A DNA stretch of 64,000 nt from Astropecten irregularis. Its lineage: Eukaryota; Echinodermata; Asteroidea; Paxillosida; Astropectinidae. The notes beneath the pieces are model-generated. The model saw only the letters and a list, made by a program, of their open reading frames with translations. It made no database searches and was not told the origin of the DNA. The translations under genes and the position numbers were made by a program. The stretch lies in the NCBI GenBank assembly GCA_963971285.1, contig OZ020245.1:24442983-24506982 (forward strand), in the 5' to 3' direction. Below are positions 10,608-23,157 of this stretch, one piece after another; position 1 is the first letter of the stretch, and each line of letters starts with the position of its first letter.

Positions 10608-13600
10608 CTTAGTGCTGTTTTAATGGGGCCTGCTCGGCGGCCTTCTCGCACAGCGTGTGGTGCTATACTTGGATTTTCGGCCATGAAAATGACTTTGGAA
10701 TTTAGTACAGCCCCTATTTTCCTGTAGAGTACATCTGGGGCTACATGTCGTGCAAGTTTCAACTCAATTGCCTCAGTATTCAGGGAGAAATTTCCAACTC
10801 TACTGTCAAAAGTGTCTCATAGTCTTAGTGCTGTTTTAATTGGGCCTGCTCGGCGGCCTTCTCGCATAGCGTGTGGTGCTATACTTGGAGTTTCGGCCAT
10901 GAAAATGACTTTGGAATTTGGCACAGCCCCTATTTTCCTGTAGAGTACATCTGGGGCTACATGTCGTGCAAGTTTCAACTCGATTGCCTCAGTATTCAGG
11001 GAGAAATTTCCAACTCTAAAGTCAAATGTGTCTCATAGTCTTAGTGCTGTTTTAATGGGGCCTGCTCGGCGGCCTTCTTGTACAGCGTGTGGTGCTATAC
11101 TTGGATTTTCGGCCATGAAAATGACTTTGGAATTTAGTACAGCCCTTTCTTTCCTGTAGAGTACATCTGGCGCTACATGTCGTGCAAGTTTCAACTCGAT
11201 TGCCTCAGTATTCAGGGAGAAATTTCCAACTCTACTGTCAAAAGTGTCTCATAGTCTTAGTGCTGTTTTAATGGGGCCTGCTCGGCGGCCTTCTCGCATA
11301 GCGTGTGGTGCTATACTTGTAGTTTCGGCCATGAAAATGACTTTGGAATTTGGCACAGCCCTTTCTTTCCTGTAGAGTACATCTGGGGCTACATGTCGTG
11401 CAAGTTTCAACTTGATTGCCTCAGTATTCAGGGAGAAATTTCCAACTCTACCGTCAAAAGTGTCTCATAGTCTTAGTGCTGTTTTAATGGGGCCTGCTCG
11501 GCGGCCTTCTCGCACAGCGTGTGGTGCTATACTTGGATTTTCGGCCATGAAAATGACTTTGGAATTTAGTACAGCCCTTTCTTTCCTGTAGAGTACATCT
11601 GGGGCTACATGTCGTGCAAGTTTCAACTCGATTGCCTCAGTATTCAGGGAGAAATGTCCAACTCTACTGTCAAAAGTGTCTCATAGTCTTAGTGCTGTTT
11701 TAATTGGGCCTGCTCGGCGGCCTTCTCGCATAATGTGTGGTGCTATACTTGGAGTTTCGGCCATGAAAATGACTTTGGAATTTGGCACAGCTCTTATTTT
11801 CCTGTAGAGTACATCTGGGTCTACATGTCGTGCAAGTTTCAACTCGATTGCCTCAGTATTCAGGGAGAAATTTCCAACTCTAGCGTCAAAAAGTGTCTCA
11901 TAGTCTAAGTGCTGTTTTAATGGGGCCTGCTCGGCGGCCTTCTCGCATAGCGTGTGGTGATATACTTGGATTTTCGGCCATGAAAATGACTTTGGAATTT
12001 AGTACAGCCCTTTTTTTCCTGTATAGTACATCTGGGGCTACATGTCGTGCAAGTTTCAACTCGATTGCCTCAGTATTCAGGGAGAAATTTCCAACTCTAC
12101 TGTCAAAAGTGTCTCATAGTCTTAGTGCTGTTTTAATGGGGCCTGCTCGGCGGCCTTCTCGCATAGCGTGTGGTGCTATACTTGGAGTTTCGGCCATAAA
12201 AATGACTTTGGAATTTGGCACAGCCCTTATTTTCCGGTAGAGTACATCTGGGGCTACATGTCGTGCAAGTTTCAACTCGATTGCCTCAGTATTCAGGGAG
12301 AGATTTCCAACTCTAGCGTCAAAAAGTGTCTCATAGTCTAAGTGCTGTTTTAATGGGGCCTGCTCGGCGGCCTTCTCGCATAGCGTGTGGTGCTATACTT
12401 GGATTTTCGGCCATGAAAATGATTTTGGAATTTGGCACAGCCCTTATTTTCCTGTAGAGTACATCTGGGGCTACATGTCGTGCAAGTTTCAACTCGATTG
12501 CCTCAGTATTCAGGGATAAATTTCCAACTATAAAGTCAAAAGTGTCTAATAGTCTTAGTGCTGTTTTAATGGGGCCTGCTCGGCGGCCTTCTCGCATAGC
12601 GTGTGGTGCTATACTTGGAGTTTCGGCCATGAACATGACTTTGGAATTTGGCACAGCCCTTATTTTCCTGTAGAGTACATCTGGGGCTACATGTCGTGCA
12701 AGTTTCAACTCGATTGCCTCAGTATTCAGGGAGAAATTTCCAACTCTAGCGTCAAAATGTGTCTCATAGTCTAAGTGCTGTTTTAATGGGGCCTGCTCGG
12801 CGGCCTTCTCGCATAGCGTGTGGTGCTATACTTGGATTTTCGGCCATGAAAATGACTTTGGAATTTAGTACAGCCCTTTTGTTCCTGTAGAGTACATCTC
12901 GGGCTACATGTCGTGCAAGTTTCAACTCGGTTGCCTCAGTATTCAGGGAGAAATTTCCAACTCTAAAGTCAAATGTGTCTCATAGTCTTAGTGCTGTTTT
13001 AATGGGGCCTGCTCGGCGGCCTTCTCGCATAGCGTGTGGTGCTATACTTGGATTTTCGGCAATGAAAATGACTTTGGAATTTAGTACAGCCCTTTCTTTC
13101 CTGTAGAGTACATCTGGGGCTACATGTCGTGCAAGTTTCAGCTCGATTGCCTCAGTATTCAGGGAGAAATTTCCAACTCTACTGTCAAAAGTGTCTCATA
13201 GTCTTAGTGCTGTTTTAATGCTAGGGGCCTGCTCGGCGGCCTTCTCGCATAGCGTGTGGTGCTATACTTGGAGTTTCGGCCATGAAAATGACTTTGGAAT
13301 TTGGCACAGCCCTTATTTTCCTGTAGAGTACGTCTGGGGCTACATGTCGTGCAAGTTTCAACTCGATTGCCTCAGTATTCAGGGAGAGATTTCCAACTCT
13401 AGCGTCAAAAGTGTCTCATAGTCTTAGTGCTGTTTTAATGGGGCCTGCTCGGCGGCCTTCCCGCATAGCGTGTGGTGCTATACTTGGATTTTCGGCCATG
13501 AAAATGACTTTGGAATTTAGTACAGCCCTTTCTTTCCTGTAGAGTACATCTGGGGCTAAATGTCTCGCAAGTTTCAACTTGATTGCCTCAGTATTCAGGG

Positions 13601-13855
13601 AGAAATTTCCAACTCTACCGTCAAAAGTGTCTCATAGTCTTAGTGCTGTTTTAATGGGGCCTGCTCGGCGGCCTTCTCGCACAGCGTGTGGTGCTATACT
13701 TGGATTTTCGGCCATGAAAATGACTTTGGAATTTGGCACAGCCCCTATTTTCCTGTAGAGTACATCTGGCGCTACATGTCGTGCAAGGTTCAACTCGATT
13801 GCCTCAGTATTCAGGGAGAAATTTCCAACTCAAGCGTCAAAAAGTGTCTCATAGT
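10608..13855. repeat. Family B, single extended copy (15 monomers)
   Basis: Monomers b1-b13 start at 10608, 10824, 11040, 11256, 11472, 11688, 11905, 12121, 12338, 12554, 12771, 12987 and 13203, with two more at 13423 and 13639. Markers: b1 AACTCAATTG; b2 AATTGGG and TCAAATGTG; b4 TTGTAGTTTC; b5 GAAATGTCC; b6 CATAATG; b7 CTGTATAG; b8 CCATAAAAATG, CCGGTAG and GGAGAGATTT; b9 GATTTTGG, GGGATAAATTT and TCTAATAG; b10 GAACATGACTTTGG; b11 CTCGGGC and ACTCGGTTG; b12 GGCAATG and TTCAGCTCG. The same order reappears after 50619. Private features here include CTTGTACAGCG in b3 and a CTAG insertion in b13. Confidence 0.9.
13203..13422. repeat. 220-bp monomer with a 4-bp CTAG insertion
   Basis: This monomer reads TTTTAATGCTAGGGGCC where others read TTTTAATGGGGCC, an extra CTAG at 13221-13224. 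I saw no other copy of the insertion. The counterpart at 57106 has the same GTACGTCTG and GGAGAGATTT markers but no insertion, so the insertion is private and probably recent. Confidence 0.85.
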
Positions 13856-15587
13856 CTAAGTGCTGTTTTAATGGGGCCTGCTCGGCGGCCTTCTCGCATA
13901 GCGTGTGGTGATATACTTGGATTTTCGGCCATGAAAATGACTTTGGAATTTAGTACAGCCCTTTCTTTCCTGTAGAGTACATCTGGGGCTACATGTCGTG
14001 CAAGTTTCAACTCGATTGCCTCAGTATTCAGGGAGAGATTTCCAACTCTAGCGTCAAAAAGTGTCTAATAGTCTAAGTGCTGTTTTAATGGGGCCTGCTC
14101 GGCGGCCTTCTCGCATAGCGTGTGGTGCTATACTTGGATTTTCGGCCATGAAAATGACTTTGGAATTTAGTACAGCCCTTTCTTTCCTGTAGAGTACATC
14201 TGGGGCTACATGTCGTGCAAGTTTCAACTCGATTGCCTCAGTATTAAGGGAGAAATTTCCAACTCTACTGTCAAAAGTGTCTCATAGTCTTAGTGCTGTT
14301 TTAATGGGGCCTGCTCGGCGGCCTTCTCGCATAGCGTGTGGTGCTATACTTGGATTTTCGGCCATGAAAATGACTTTGGAATTTGGCACAGCCCTTATTT
14401 TCCGGTAGATTACATCTGGGGCTACATGTCGTGCAAGTTTCAACTCGATTGCCTCAGTATTCAGGGAGAAATTTCCAACTCTAAAGTCAAAAGTGTCTCA
14501 TAGTCTTAGTGCTGTTTTAATGGGGCCTGCTCGGCGGCCTTCTCGCATAGCGTGTGATGATATACTTGGATTTTCGGCCATGAAAATGACTTTGGAATTT
14601 AGTACAGCCCTTTCTTTCCTGTAGAGTACATCTGGGGCTACATGTCGTGCAAGTTTCAACTCGATTGCCTCAGTATTCAGGGAGAAATTTCCAACTCTAC
14701 TGTCAAAAGTGTCTCATAGTCTTAGTGCTGTTTTAATGGGGCCTGCTCGGCGGCCTTCTCGCATAGCGTGTGGTGCTATACTTGGAGTTTCGGCCATAAA
14801 AATGACTTTGGAATTTGGCACAGCCCTTATTTTCCGGTAGAGTACATCTGGGGCTACATGTCGTGTAAGTTTCAACTCGATTGCCTCAGTATTCAGGGAG
14901 AGATTTCCAACTCTAGCGTCAAAAAGTGTCTCATAGTCTAAGTGCTGTTTTAATGGGGCCTGCTCGGCGGCCTTCTCGCATAGCGTGTGGTGCTATACTT
15001 GGATTTTCGGCCATGAAAATGACTTTGGAATTTGGCACAGCCCTTATTTTCCTGTAGAGTACATCTGGGGCTACATGTCGTGCAAGTTTCAACTCGATTG
15101 CCTCAGTATTCAGGGAGAAATTTCCAACTCTACCGTCAAAAGTGTCTCATAGTCTTAGTGCTGTTTTAATGGGGCCTGCTCGGCGGCCTTCTCGCATACC
15201 GTGTGGTGCTATACTTGGATTTTCGGCCATGAAAATGACTTTGGAATTTAGTACAGTCCTTTCGTTCCTGTAGAGTACATCTCGGGCTACATGTCGTGCA
15301 AGTTTCAACTCGATTGCCTCAGTATTCAGGGAGAAATGTCCAACTCTAGCGTCAAAAAGTGTCTCATAGTCTAAGTGCTGTTTTAATGGGGCCTGCTCGG
15401 CGGCCTTCTCGCATAGCGTGTGGTGCTATACTTGGATTTTCGGCCATGAAAATGACTTTGGAATTTGGCACAGCCCCTATTTTCCTGTAGAGTACATCTG
15501 GCGCTACATGTCGTGCAAGTTTCAACTCGATTGCCTCAGTATTCAGGTAGAAATTTCCAACTCAAGCGTCAAAAAGTGTCTCATAGT
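13856..15587. repeat. 8-monomer HOR, copy 1 (1732 bp)
   Basis: Starts are 13856, 14073, 14289, 14505, 14721, 14938, 15154 and 15371. Markers in order: GTGATATAC with TCTAATAG; TATTAAGGG; CCGGTAGATTAC; GTGATGATATAC; CCATAAAAATG with GTGTAAG; plain GGATTTTC; CATACCGTG with CTCGGGC; and CTGGCGCT with CAAGCGTC. The CAAGCGTC marker also ends the monomer just before 13856, which confirms the 1732-bp spacing. Confidence 0.85.
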
Positions 15588-16452
15588 CTAAGTGCTGTTT
15601 TAATGGGGCCTGCTCGGCGGCCTTCTCGCATAGCGTGTGGTGATATACTTGGATTTTCGGCCATGAAAATGACTTTGGAATTTAGTACAGCCCTTTCTTT
15701 CCTGTAGAGTACATCTGGGGCTACATGTCGTGCAAGTTTCAACTCGATTGCCTCAGTATTCAGGGAGAGATTTCCAACTCTAGCGTCAAAAAGTGTCTAA
15801 TAGTCTAAGTGCTGTTTTAATGGGGCCTGCTCGGCGGCCTTCTCGCATAGCGTGTGGTGCTATACTTGGATTTTCGGCCATGAAAATGACTTTGGAATTT
15901 AGTACAGCCCTTTCTTTCCTGTAGAGTACATCTGGGGCTACATGTCGTGCAAGTTTCAACTCGATTGCCTCAGTATTCAGGGAGAAATTTCCAACTCTAC
16001 TGTCAAAAGTGTCTCATAGTCTTAGTGCTGTTTTAATGGGGCCTGCTCGGCGGCCTTCTCGCATAGCGTGTGGTGCTATACTTGGATTTTCGGCCATGAA
16101 AATGACTTTGGAATTTGGCACAGCCCTTATTTTCCGGTAGAGTACATCTGGGGCTACATGTCGTGCAAGTTTCAACTCGATTGCCTCAGTATTCAGGGAG
16201 AAATTTCCAACTCTAAAGTCAAAAGTGTCTCATAGTCTTAGTGCTGTTTTAATGGGGCCTGCTCGGCGGCCTTCTCGCATAGCGTGTGATGATATACTTG
16301 GATTTTCGGCCATGAAAATGACTTTGGAATTTAGTACAGCCCTTTCTTTCCTGTAGAGTACATCTGGGGCTACATGTCGTGCAAGTTTCAACTCGATTGC
16401 CTCAGTATTCAGGGAGAAATTTCCAACTCTACTGTCAAAAGTGTCTCATAGT
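15588..16452. repeat. 8-monomer HOR, partial copy 2 (4 monomers)
   Basis: The first four monomers (15588, 15805, 16021, 16237) repeat the preceding unit in order, including TCTAATAG, CCGGTAG and GTGATGATATAC. They lack the first copy's private TATTAAGGG and GTAGATTAC changes. The match breaks at 16453, where the expected CCATAAAAATG monomer is replaced by one with CCATGAAAATG and CCCCTATT. Confidence 0.82.
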
Positions 16453-18184
16453 CTTAGTGCTGTTTTAATGGGGCCTGCTCGGCGGCCTTCTCGCATAGCG
16501 TGTGGTGCTATACTTGGAGTTTCGGCCATGAAAATGACTTTGGAATTTGGCACAGCCCCTATTTTCCTGTAGAGTACATCTGGGGCTACATGTCGTGCAA
16601 GTTTCAACTCGATTGCCTCAGTATTCAGGGAGAAATTTCCAACTCTAGCGTCAAAAAGTGTCTCATAGTCTAAGTGCTGTTTTAATGGGGCCTGCTCGGC
16701 GGCCTTCTCGCATAGCGTGTGGTGCTATACTTGGATTTTCGGCCATGAAAATGACTATGGAATTTAGCACAGCCCCTATTTTCCTGTAGAGTACATCTGG
16801 GGCTACATGTCGTGCAAGTTTCAACTCGATTGCCTCAGTATTCAGGGAGAAATTTCCAACTCTAAAGTCAAAAGTGTCTCATAGTCTTAGTGCTGTTTTA
16901 ATGGGGCCTGCTCGGCGGCCTTCTCGCACAGCGTGTGGTGCTATACTTGGATTTTCGGCCATGAAAATGACTTTGAAATTTAGTACAGCCCTTTCTTTCC
17001 TGTAGAGTACATCTGGGGCTACATGTCGTGCAAGTTTCAACTCGATTGCCTCAGTATTCAGGGAGAAATTTCCAACTCTAGCGTCAAAAAGTGTCTCATA
17101 GTCTAAGTGCTGTTTTAATGGGGCCTGCTCGGCGGCCTTCTCGCATAGCGTGTGGTGCTATACTTGGATTTTCGGCCATGAAAATGACTTTGGAATTTGG
17201 CACAGCCCCTATTTTCCTGTAGAGTACATCTGGGGCTACATGTCGTGCAAGTTTCAACTCGATTGCCTCAGTATTCAGGGAGAAATTTCCAACTCTACTG
17301 TCAAAAGTGTCTCATAGTCTTAGTGCTGTTTTAATGGGGCCTGCTCGGCGGCCTTCTCGCATAGCGTGTGGTGCTATACTTGGATTTTCGGCCATGAAAA
17401 TGACTTTGGAATTTGGCACAGCCCCTTTTTTCCTGTAGAGTACATCTGGGGCTACATGTCGTGCAAGTTTCAATTCGATTGCCTCAGTATTCAGGGAGAA
17501 ATTTCCAACTCTAGCGTCAAAAAGTGTCTCATAGTCTAAGTGCTGTTTTAATGGGGCCTGCTCGGCGGCCTTCTCGCATAGCGTGTGGTGCTATACTTGG
17601 ATTTTCGGCCAGGAAAATGACTTTGGAATTTGGCACAGCCCCTATTTTCCTGTAGAGTACATCTGGGGCTACATGTCGTGCAAGTTTCAACTCGATTGCC
17701 TCAGTATTCAGGGAGAAATTTCCAACTCTACTGTCAAAAGTGTCTCATAGTCTTAGTGCTGTTTTAATGGGGCCTGCTCGGCGGCCTTCTCGCATAGCGT
17801 GTGGTGATATACTTGGAGTTTCGGCCATGAAAATGACTTTGGAATTTGGCACAGCCCTTATTTTCCTGTAGAGTACATCTGGCGCTACATGTCGTGCAAG
17901 TTTCAACTCGATTGCCTCAGTATTCAGGGAGAAATTTCCAACTCTAGCGTCAAAAAGTGTCTCATAGTCTAAGTGCTGTTTTAATGGGGCCTGCTCGGCG
18001 GCCTTCTCGCATAGCGTGTGGTGATATACTTGGATTTTCGGCCATGAAAATGACTTTGGAATTTAGTACAGCCCTTTCTTTCCTGTAGAGTACATCTGGG
18101 GCTACATGTCGTCCAAGTTTCAACTCGATTGCCTCAGTATTCAGGGAGAAATTTCCAACTCTAAAGTCAAAAGTGTCTCATAGT
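16453..18184. repeat. Mosaic stretch of eight monomers with private variants
   Basis: Starts are 16453, 16670, 16886, 17103, 17319, 17536, 17752 and 17969. Several single-copy changes appear: GACTATGG with TTTAGCACA, CTTTGAAATTT, CCCCTTTTTTCC with CAATTCG, and CCAGGAAAATG. CCCCTATT is unusually frequent. No clear higher-order period is visible. The last two monomers (CTGGCGCT, then GTGATATAC with CGTCCAAG) resemble consecutive classes of the later D unit. Confidence 0.8.
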
Positions 18185-20130
18185 CTTAGTGCTGTTTTAA
18201 TGGGGCCTGCTCGGCGGCCTTCTCGCATAGCGTGTGGTGCTATACTTGGAGTTTCGGCCATGAACATGACATTGGAATTTGGCACAGCCCTTATTTTCCT
18301 GTAGAGTACGTCTGGGGCTACATGTCGTGCAAGTTTCAACTCGATTGCCTCAGTATTCAGGGAGAAATTTCCAACTCTAAAGTCAAAAGTGTCTCATAGT
18401 CTTAGTGCTGTTTTAATGGGGCCTGCTCGGCGGCCTTCTCGCATAGCGTGTGGTGCTATACTTTGATTTTCGGCCATGAAAATGACTTTGGAATTTGGCA
18501 CAGCCCTTATTTTCCTGTAGAGTACGTCTGGGGCTACATGTCGTGCAAGTTTCAACTCGATTGCCTCAGTATTCAGGGAGAAATTTCCAACTCTAAAGTC
18601 AAAAGTGTCTCATAGTCTTAGTGCTGTTTTAATGGGGCCTGCTCGGCGGCCTTCTCGCATAGCGTGTGGTGCTATACTTGGATTTTCGGCCATGAAAATG
18701 ACTTTGGAATTTAGTACAGCCCTTTCTTTCCTGTAGAGTACATCTGGGGCTACATGTCGTGCAAGTTTCAACTCGATTGCCTCAGTATTCAGGGAGAAAT
18801 TTCCAACTCTAAAGTCAAAAGTGTCTCATAGTCTTAGTGCTGTTTTAATGGGGCCTGCTCGGCGGCCTTCTCGCATAGCGTGTGGTGCTATACTTGGATT
18901 TTCGGCCATGGAAATGCCTTTTGAATTTGGCACAGCCCCTATTTTCCTGTAGAGTACATCTGGGGCTACATGTCGTTCAAGTTTCAACTCGATTGCCTCA
19001 GTATTCAGGGAGAAATTTCCAACTCTAAAGTCAAAAGTGTCTCATAGTCTTAGTGCTGTTTTAATGGGGCCTGCTCGGCGGCCTTCTCGCACAGCGTGTG
19101 GTGCTATACTTGGATTTTCGGCCATGAAAATGACTTTGGAATTTAGTACAGCCCTTTCTTTCCTGTAGAGTACATCTGGGGCTACATGTCGTGCAAGTTT
19201 CAACTCGATTGCCTCAGTATTCAGGGAGAAATTTCCAACTCTACTGTCAAAAGTGTCTCATAGTCTAAGTGCTGTTTTAATGGGTCCTGCTCGGCGGCCT
19301 TCTCGCATAGCGTGTGGTGATATACTTGGATTTTCGGCCATGAAAATGACTTTGGAATTAAGTACAGCCCTTTCTTTCCTGTAGAGTACATCTGGGGCTA
19401 CATGTCGTGCAAGTTTCAACTCGATTGCCTCAGTATTCAGGGAGAAATTTCCAACTCTACTGTCAAAAGTGTCTCATAGTCTTAGTGCTGTTTTAATGGG
19501 GCCTGCTCGGCGGCCTTCTCGCATAGCGTGTGGTGCTATACTTGGAGTTTCGGCCATGAACATGACTTTGGAATTTGGCACAGCTCTTATTTTCCTGTAG
19601 AGTACATCTGGGGCTACATGTCGTGCAAGTTTCACCTCGATTGCCTCAGTATTCAGGGAGAAATTTTCAACTCTAGCGTCAAAATGTGTCTCATAGTCTA
19701 AGTGCTGTTTTAATGGGGCCTGCTCGGCGGCCTTCTCGCACAGCGTGTGGTGCTATACTTGGATTTTCGGCCATGAAAATGACTTTGGAATTTAGTACAG
19801 CCCTTATTTTCCTGTAAAGTACATCTGGGGCTACATGTCGTGCAAGTTTCAACTCGATTGCCTCAGTATTCAGGGAGAAATTTCCAACTCTACTGTCAAA
19901 AGTGTCTCATAGTCTAAGTGCTGTTTTAATGGGTCCTGCTCGGCGGCCTTCTCGCATAGCGTGTGGTGATATACTTGGATTTTCGGCCATGAAAATGACT
20001 TTGGAATTAAGTACAGCCCTTTCTTTCCTGTAGAGTACATCTGGGGCTACATGTCGTGCAAGTTTCAACTCGATTGCCTCAGTATTCAGGGAGAAATTTC
20101 CAACTCTAGCGTCAAAAAGTGTCTCATAGT
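18185..20130. repeat. 9-monomer HOR, copy 1 (1946 bp)
   Basis: Order of markers: GAACATGACATTGG (N1); ACTTTGATTTTC (N2); AGTACA with AAAGTC; CCATGGAAATGCC with CGTTCAAG; CACAGCG; GGGTCCTGC with GAATTAAG; GAACATGACTTTGG with TTCACCTCG; CACAGCG with CTGTAAAG; GGGTCCTGC again. The whole order repeats at 20131. Confidence 0.9.
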
Positions 20131-22076
20131 CTAAGTGCTGTTTTAATGGGGCCTGCTCGGCGGCCTTCTCGCATAGCGTGTGGTGCTATACTTGGAGTTT
20201 CGGCCATGAACATGACATTGGAATTTGGCACAGCCCTTATTTTCCTGTAGAGTACGTCTGGGGCTACATGTCGTGCAAGTTTCAACTCGATTGCCTCAGT
20301 ATTCAGGGAGAAATTTCCAACTCTAAAGTCAAAAGTGTCTCATAGTCTTAGTGCTGTTTTAATGGGGCCTGCTCGGCGGCCTTCTCGCATAGCGTGTGGT
20401 GCTATACTTTGATTTTCGGCCATGAAAATGACTTTGGAATTTGGCACAGCCCTTATTTTCCTGTAGAGTACGTCTGGGGCTACATGTCGTGCAAGTTTCA
20501 ACTCGATTGCCTCAGTATTCAGGGAGAAATTTCCAACTCTAAAGTCAAAAGTGTCTCATAGTCTTAGTGCTGTTTTAATGGGGCCTGCTCGGCGGCCTTC
20601 TCGCATAGCGTGTGGTGCTATACTTGGATTTTCGGCCATGAAAATGACTTTGGAATTTAGTACAGCCCTTTCTTTCCTGTAGAGTACATCTGGGGCTACA
20701 TGTCGTGCAAGTTTCAACTCGATTGCCTCAGTATTCAGGGAGAAATTTCCAACTCTAAAGTCAAAAGTGTCTCATAGTCTTAGTGCTGTTTTAATGGGGC
20801 CTGCTCGGCGGCCTTCTCGCATAGCGTGTGGTGCTATACTTGGATTTTCGGCCATGGAAATGCCTTTTGAATTTGGCACAGCCCCTATTTTCCTGTAGAG
20901 TACATCTGGGGCTACATGTCGTTCAAGTTTCAACTCGATTGCCTCAGTATTCAGGGAGAAATTTCCAACTCTAAAGTCAAAAGTGTCTCATAGTCTTAGT
21001 GCTGTTTTAATGGGGCCTGCTCGGCGGCCTTCTCGCACAGCGTGTGGTGCTATACTTGGATTTTCGGCCATGAAAATGACTTTGGAATTTAGTACAGCCC
21101 TTTCTTTCCTGTAGAGTACATCTGGGGCTACATGTCGTGCAAGTTTCAACTCGATTGCCTCAGTATTCAGGGAGAAATTTCCAACTCTACTGTCAAAAGT
21201 GTCTCATAGTCTAAGTGCTGTTTTAATGGGTCCTGCTCGGCGGCCTTCTCGCATAGCGTGTGGTGATATACTTGGATTTTCGGCCATGAAAATGACTTTG
21301 GAATTAAGTACAGCCCTTTCTTTCCTGTAGAGTACATCTGGGGCTACATGTCGTGCAAGTTTCAACTCGATTGCCTCAGTATTCAGGGAGAAATTTCCAA
21401 CTCTACTGTCAAAAGTGTCTCATAGTCTTAGTGCTGTTTTAATGGGGCCTGCTCGGCGGCCTTCTCGCATAGCGTGTGGTGCTATACTTGGAGTTTCGGC
21501 CATGAACATGACTTTGGAATTTGGCACAGCTCTTATTTTCCTGTAGAGTACATCTGGGGCTACATGTCGTGCAAGTTTCACCTCGATTGCCTCAGTATTC
21601 AGGGAGAAATTTTCAACTCTAGCGTCAAAATGTGTCTCATAGTCTAAGTGCTGTTTTAATGGGGCCTGCTCGGCGGCCTTCTCGCACAGCGTGTGGTGCT
21701 ATACTTGGATTTTCGGCCATGAAAATGACTTTGGAATTTAGTACAGCCCTTATTTTCCTGTAAAGTACATCTGGGGCTACATGTCGTGCAAGTTTCAACT
21801 CGATTGCCTCAGTATTCAGGGAGAAATTTCCAACTCTACTGTCAAAAGTGTCTCATAGTCTAAGTGCTGTTTTAATGGGTCCTGCTCGGCGGCCTTCTCG
21901 CATAGCGTGTGGTGATATACTTGGATTTTCGGCCATGAAAATGACTTTGGAATTAAGTACAGCCCTTTCTTTCCTGTAGAGTACATCTGGGGCTACATGT
22001 CGTGCAAGTTTCAACTCGATTGCCTCAGTATTCAGGGAGAAATTTCCAACTCTAGCGTCAAAAAGTGTCTCATAGT
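20131..22076. repeat. 9-monomer HOR, copy 2 (1946 bp)
   Basis: Same length and marker order as the copy beginning at 18185. By eye they differ at the opening CTAAG versus CTTAG, which reflects the preceding monomer class. Rare changes such as CCATGGAAATGCC, CGTTCAAG and TTCACCTCG occur in both, implying a recent tandem duplication. Confidence 0.9.
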
Positions 22077-23157
22077 CTAAGTGCTGTTTTAATGGGGCCT
22101 GCTCGGCGGCCTTCTCGCATAGCGTGTGGTGCTATACTTGGATTTTCGGCCATGAAAATGACTTTGGAATTTGGCACAGCCCTTATTTTCCTGTAAAGTA
22201 CATCTGGGGCTACATGTCGTGCAAGTTTCAACTTGATTGCCTCAGTATTCAGGGAGAAATTTCCAACTCTAAAGTCAAAAGTGTCTCATAGTCTTAGTGC
22301 TGTTTTAATGGGGCCTGCTCGGCGGCCTTCTCGCACAGCGTGTGGTGCTATACTTGGATTTTCGGCCATGAAAATGACTTTGGAATTTAGTACAGCCCTT
22401 TCTTTCCTGTAGAGTACATCTGGGGCTACATGTCGTGCAAGTTTCAACACGATTGCCTCAGTATTCAGGGAGAAATTTCCAACTCTACTGTCAAAAGTGT
22501 CTCATAGTCTTAGTGCTGTTTTAATGGGGCCTTTTCGGCGGCCTTCTCGCATAGCGTGTGGTGATATACTTAGAGTTTCGGCCATGAAAATGACTTTGGA
22601 ATTTGGCACAGCCCCTATTTTCCTGTAGAGTACATCTGGCGCTACATGTCGTGCAAGTTTCAACTCGATTGCCTCAGTATTCAGGGAGAAATTTCCAACT
22701 CTAGCGTCAAAAAGTGTCTCATAGTCTAAGTGCTGTTTTAATGGGGCCTGCTCGGCGGCCTTCTCGCATAGCGTGTGGTGATATACTTGGATTTTCGGCC
22801 ATGAAAATGACTTTGGAATTTAGTACAGCCCTTTCTTTCCTGTAGAGTACATCTGGGGCTACATGTCGTCCAAGTTTCAACTCGATTGCCTCAGTATTCA
22901 GGGAGAAATTTCCTACTCTACTGTCAAAAGTGTCTCATAGTCTTAGTGCTGTTTTAATGGGGCCTGCTCGGCGGCCTTCTCGCATAGCGTGTGGTGATAT
23001 ACTTGGATTTTCGGCCATGAAATAGACTTTGGAATTTAGTACAGCCCTTTCTTTCCTGTAGAGTACATCTGGGGCTACATGTCGTGCAAGTTTCAACTCG
23101 ATTGCCTCAGTATTCAGGGAGAAATTTCCAACTCTAAAGTCAAAAGTGTCTCATAGT
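22077..23157. repeat. Pentamer linking the 9-mer repeat to family D (1081 bp)
   Basis: Starts are 22077, 22293, 22509, 22726 and 22942. Markers: CTGTAAAG with AACTTGATT; CACAGCG with CAACACG; GGCCTTTTCGG with CTTAGAGTTTC (private A for G) and CTGGCGCT; CGTCCAAG with TTCCTACTC; and GAAATAGAC. The last three are family D classes, seen here for the first time in order. Confidence 0.85.

Noticed and set aside
11893..12240. 115-codon forward frame seen in b7 of every family B unit
   Set aside because: Caused by the CTGTATAG variant of b7; an inherited stop-codon loss in a satellite monomer, not selection for a protein.
12331..12708. 125-codon reverse frame, also at 52342, 54504, 56666, 59045, 60991 and 63154
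   Set aside because: It opens only because TCTAATAG replaces TCTCATAG in b9 and removes the single TGA of that frame. The product is the same monomer translated nearly twice. With about 3 stop codons in 64, at least one frame of six with one stop per 72 codons is expected by chance.
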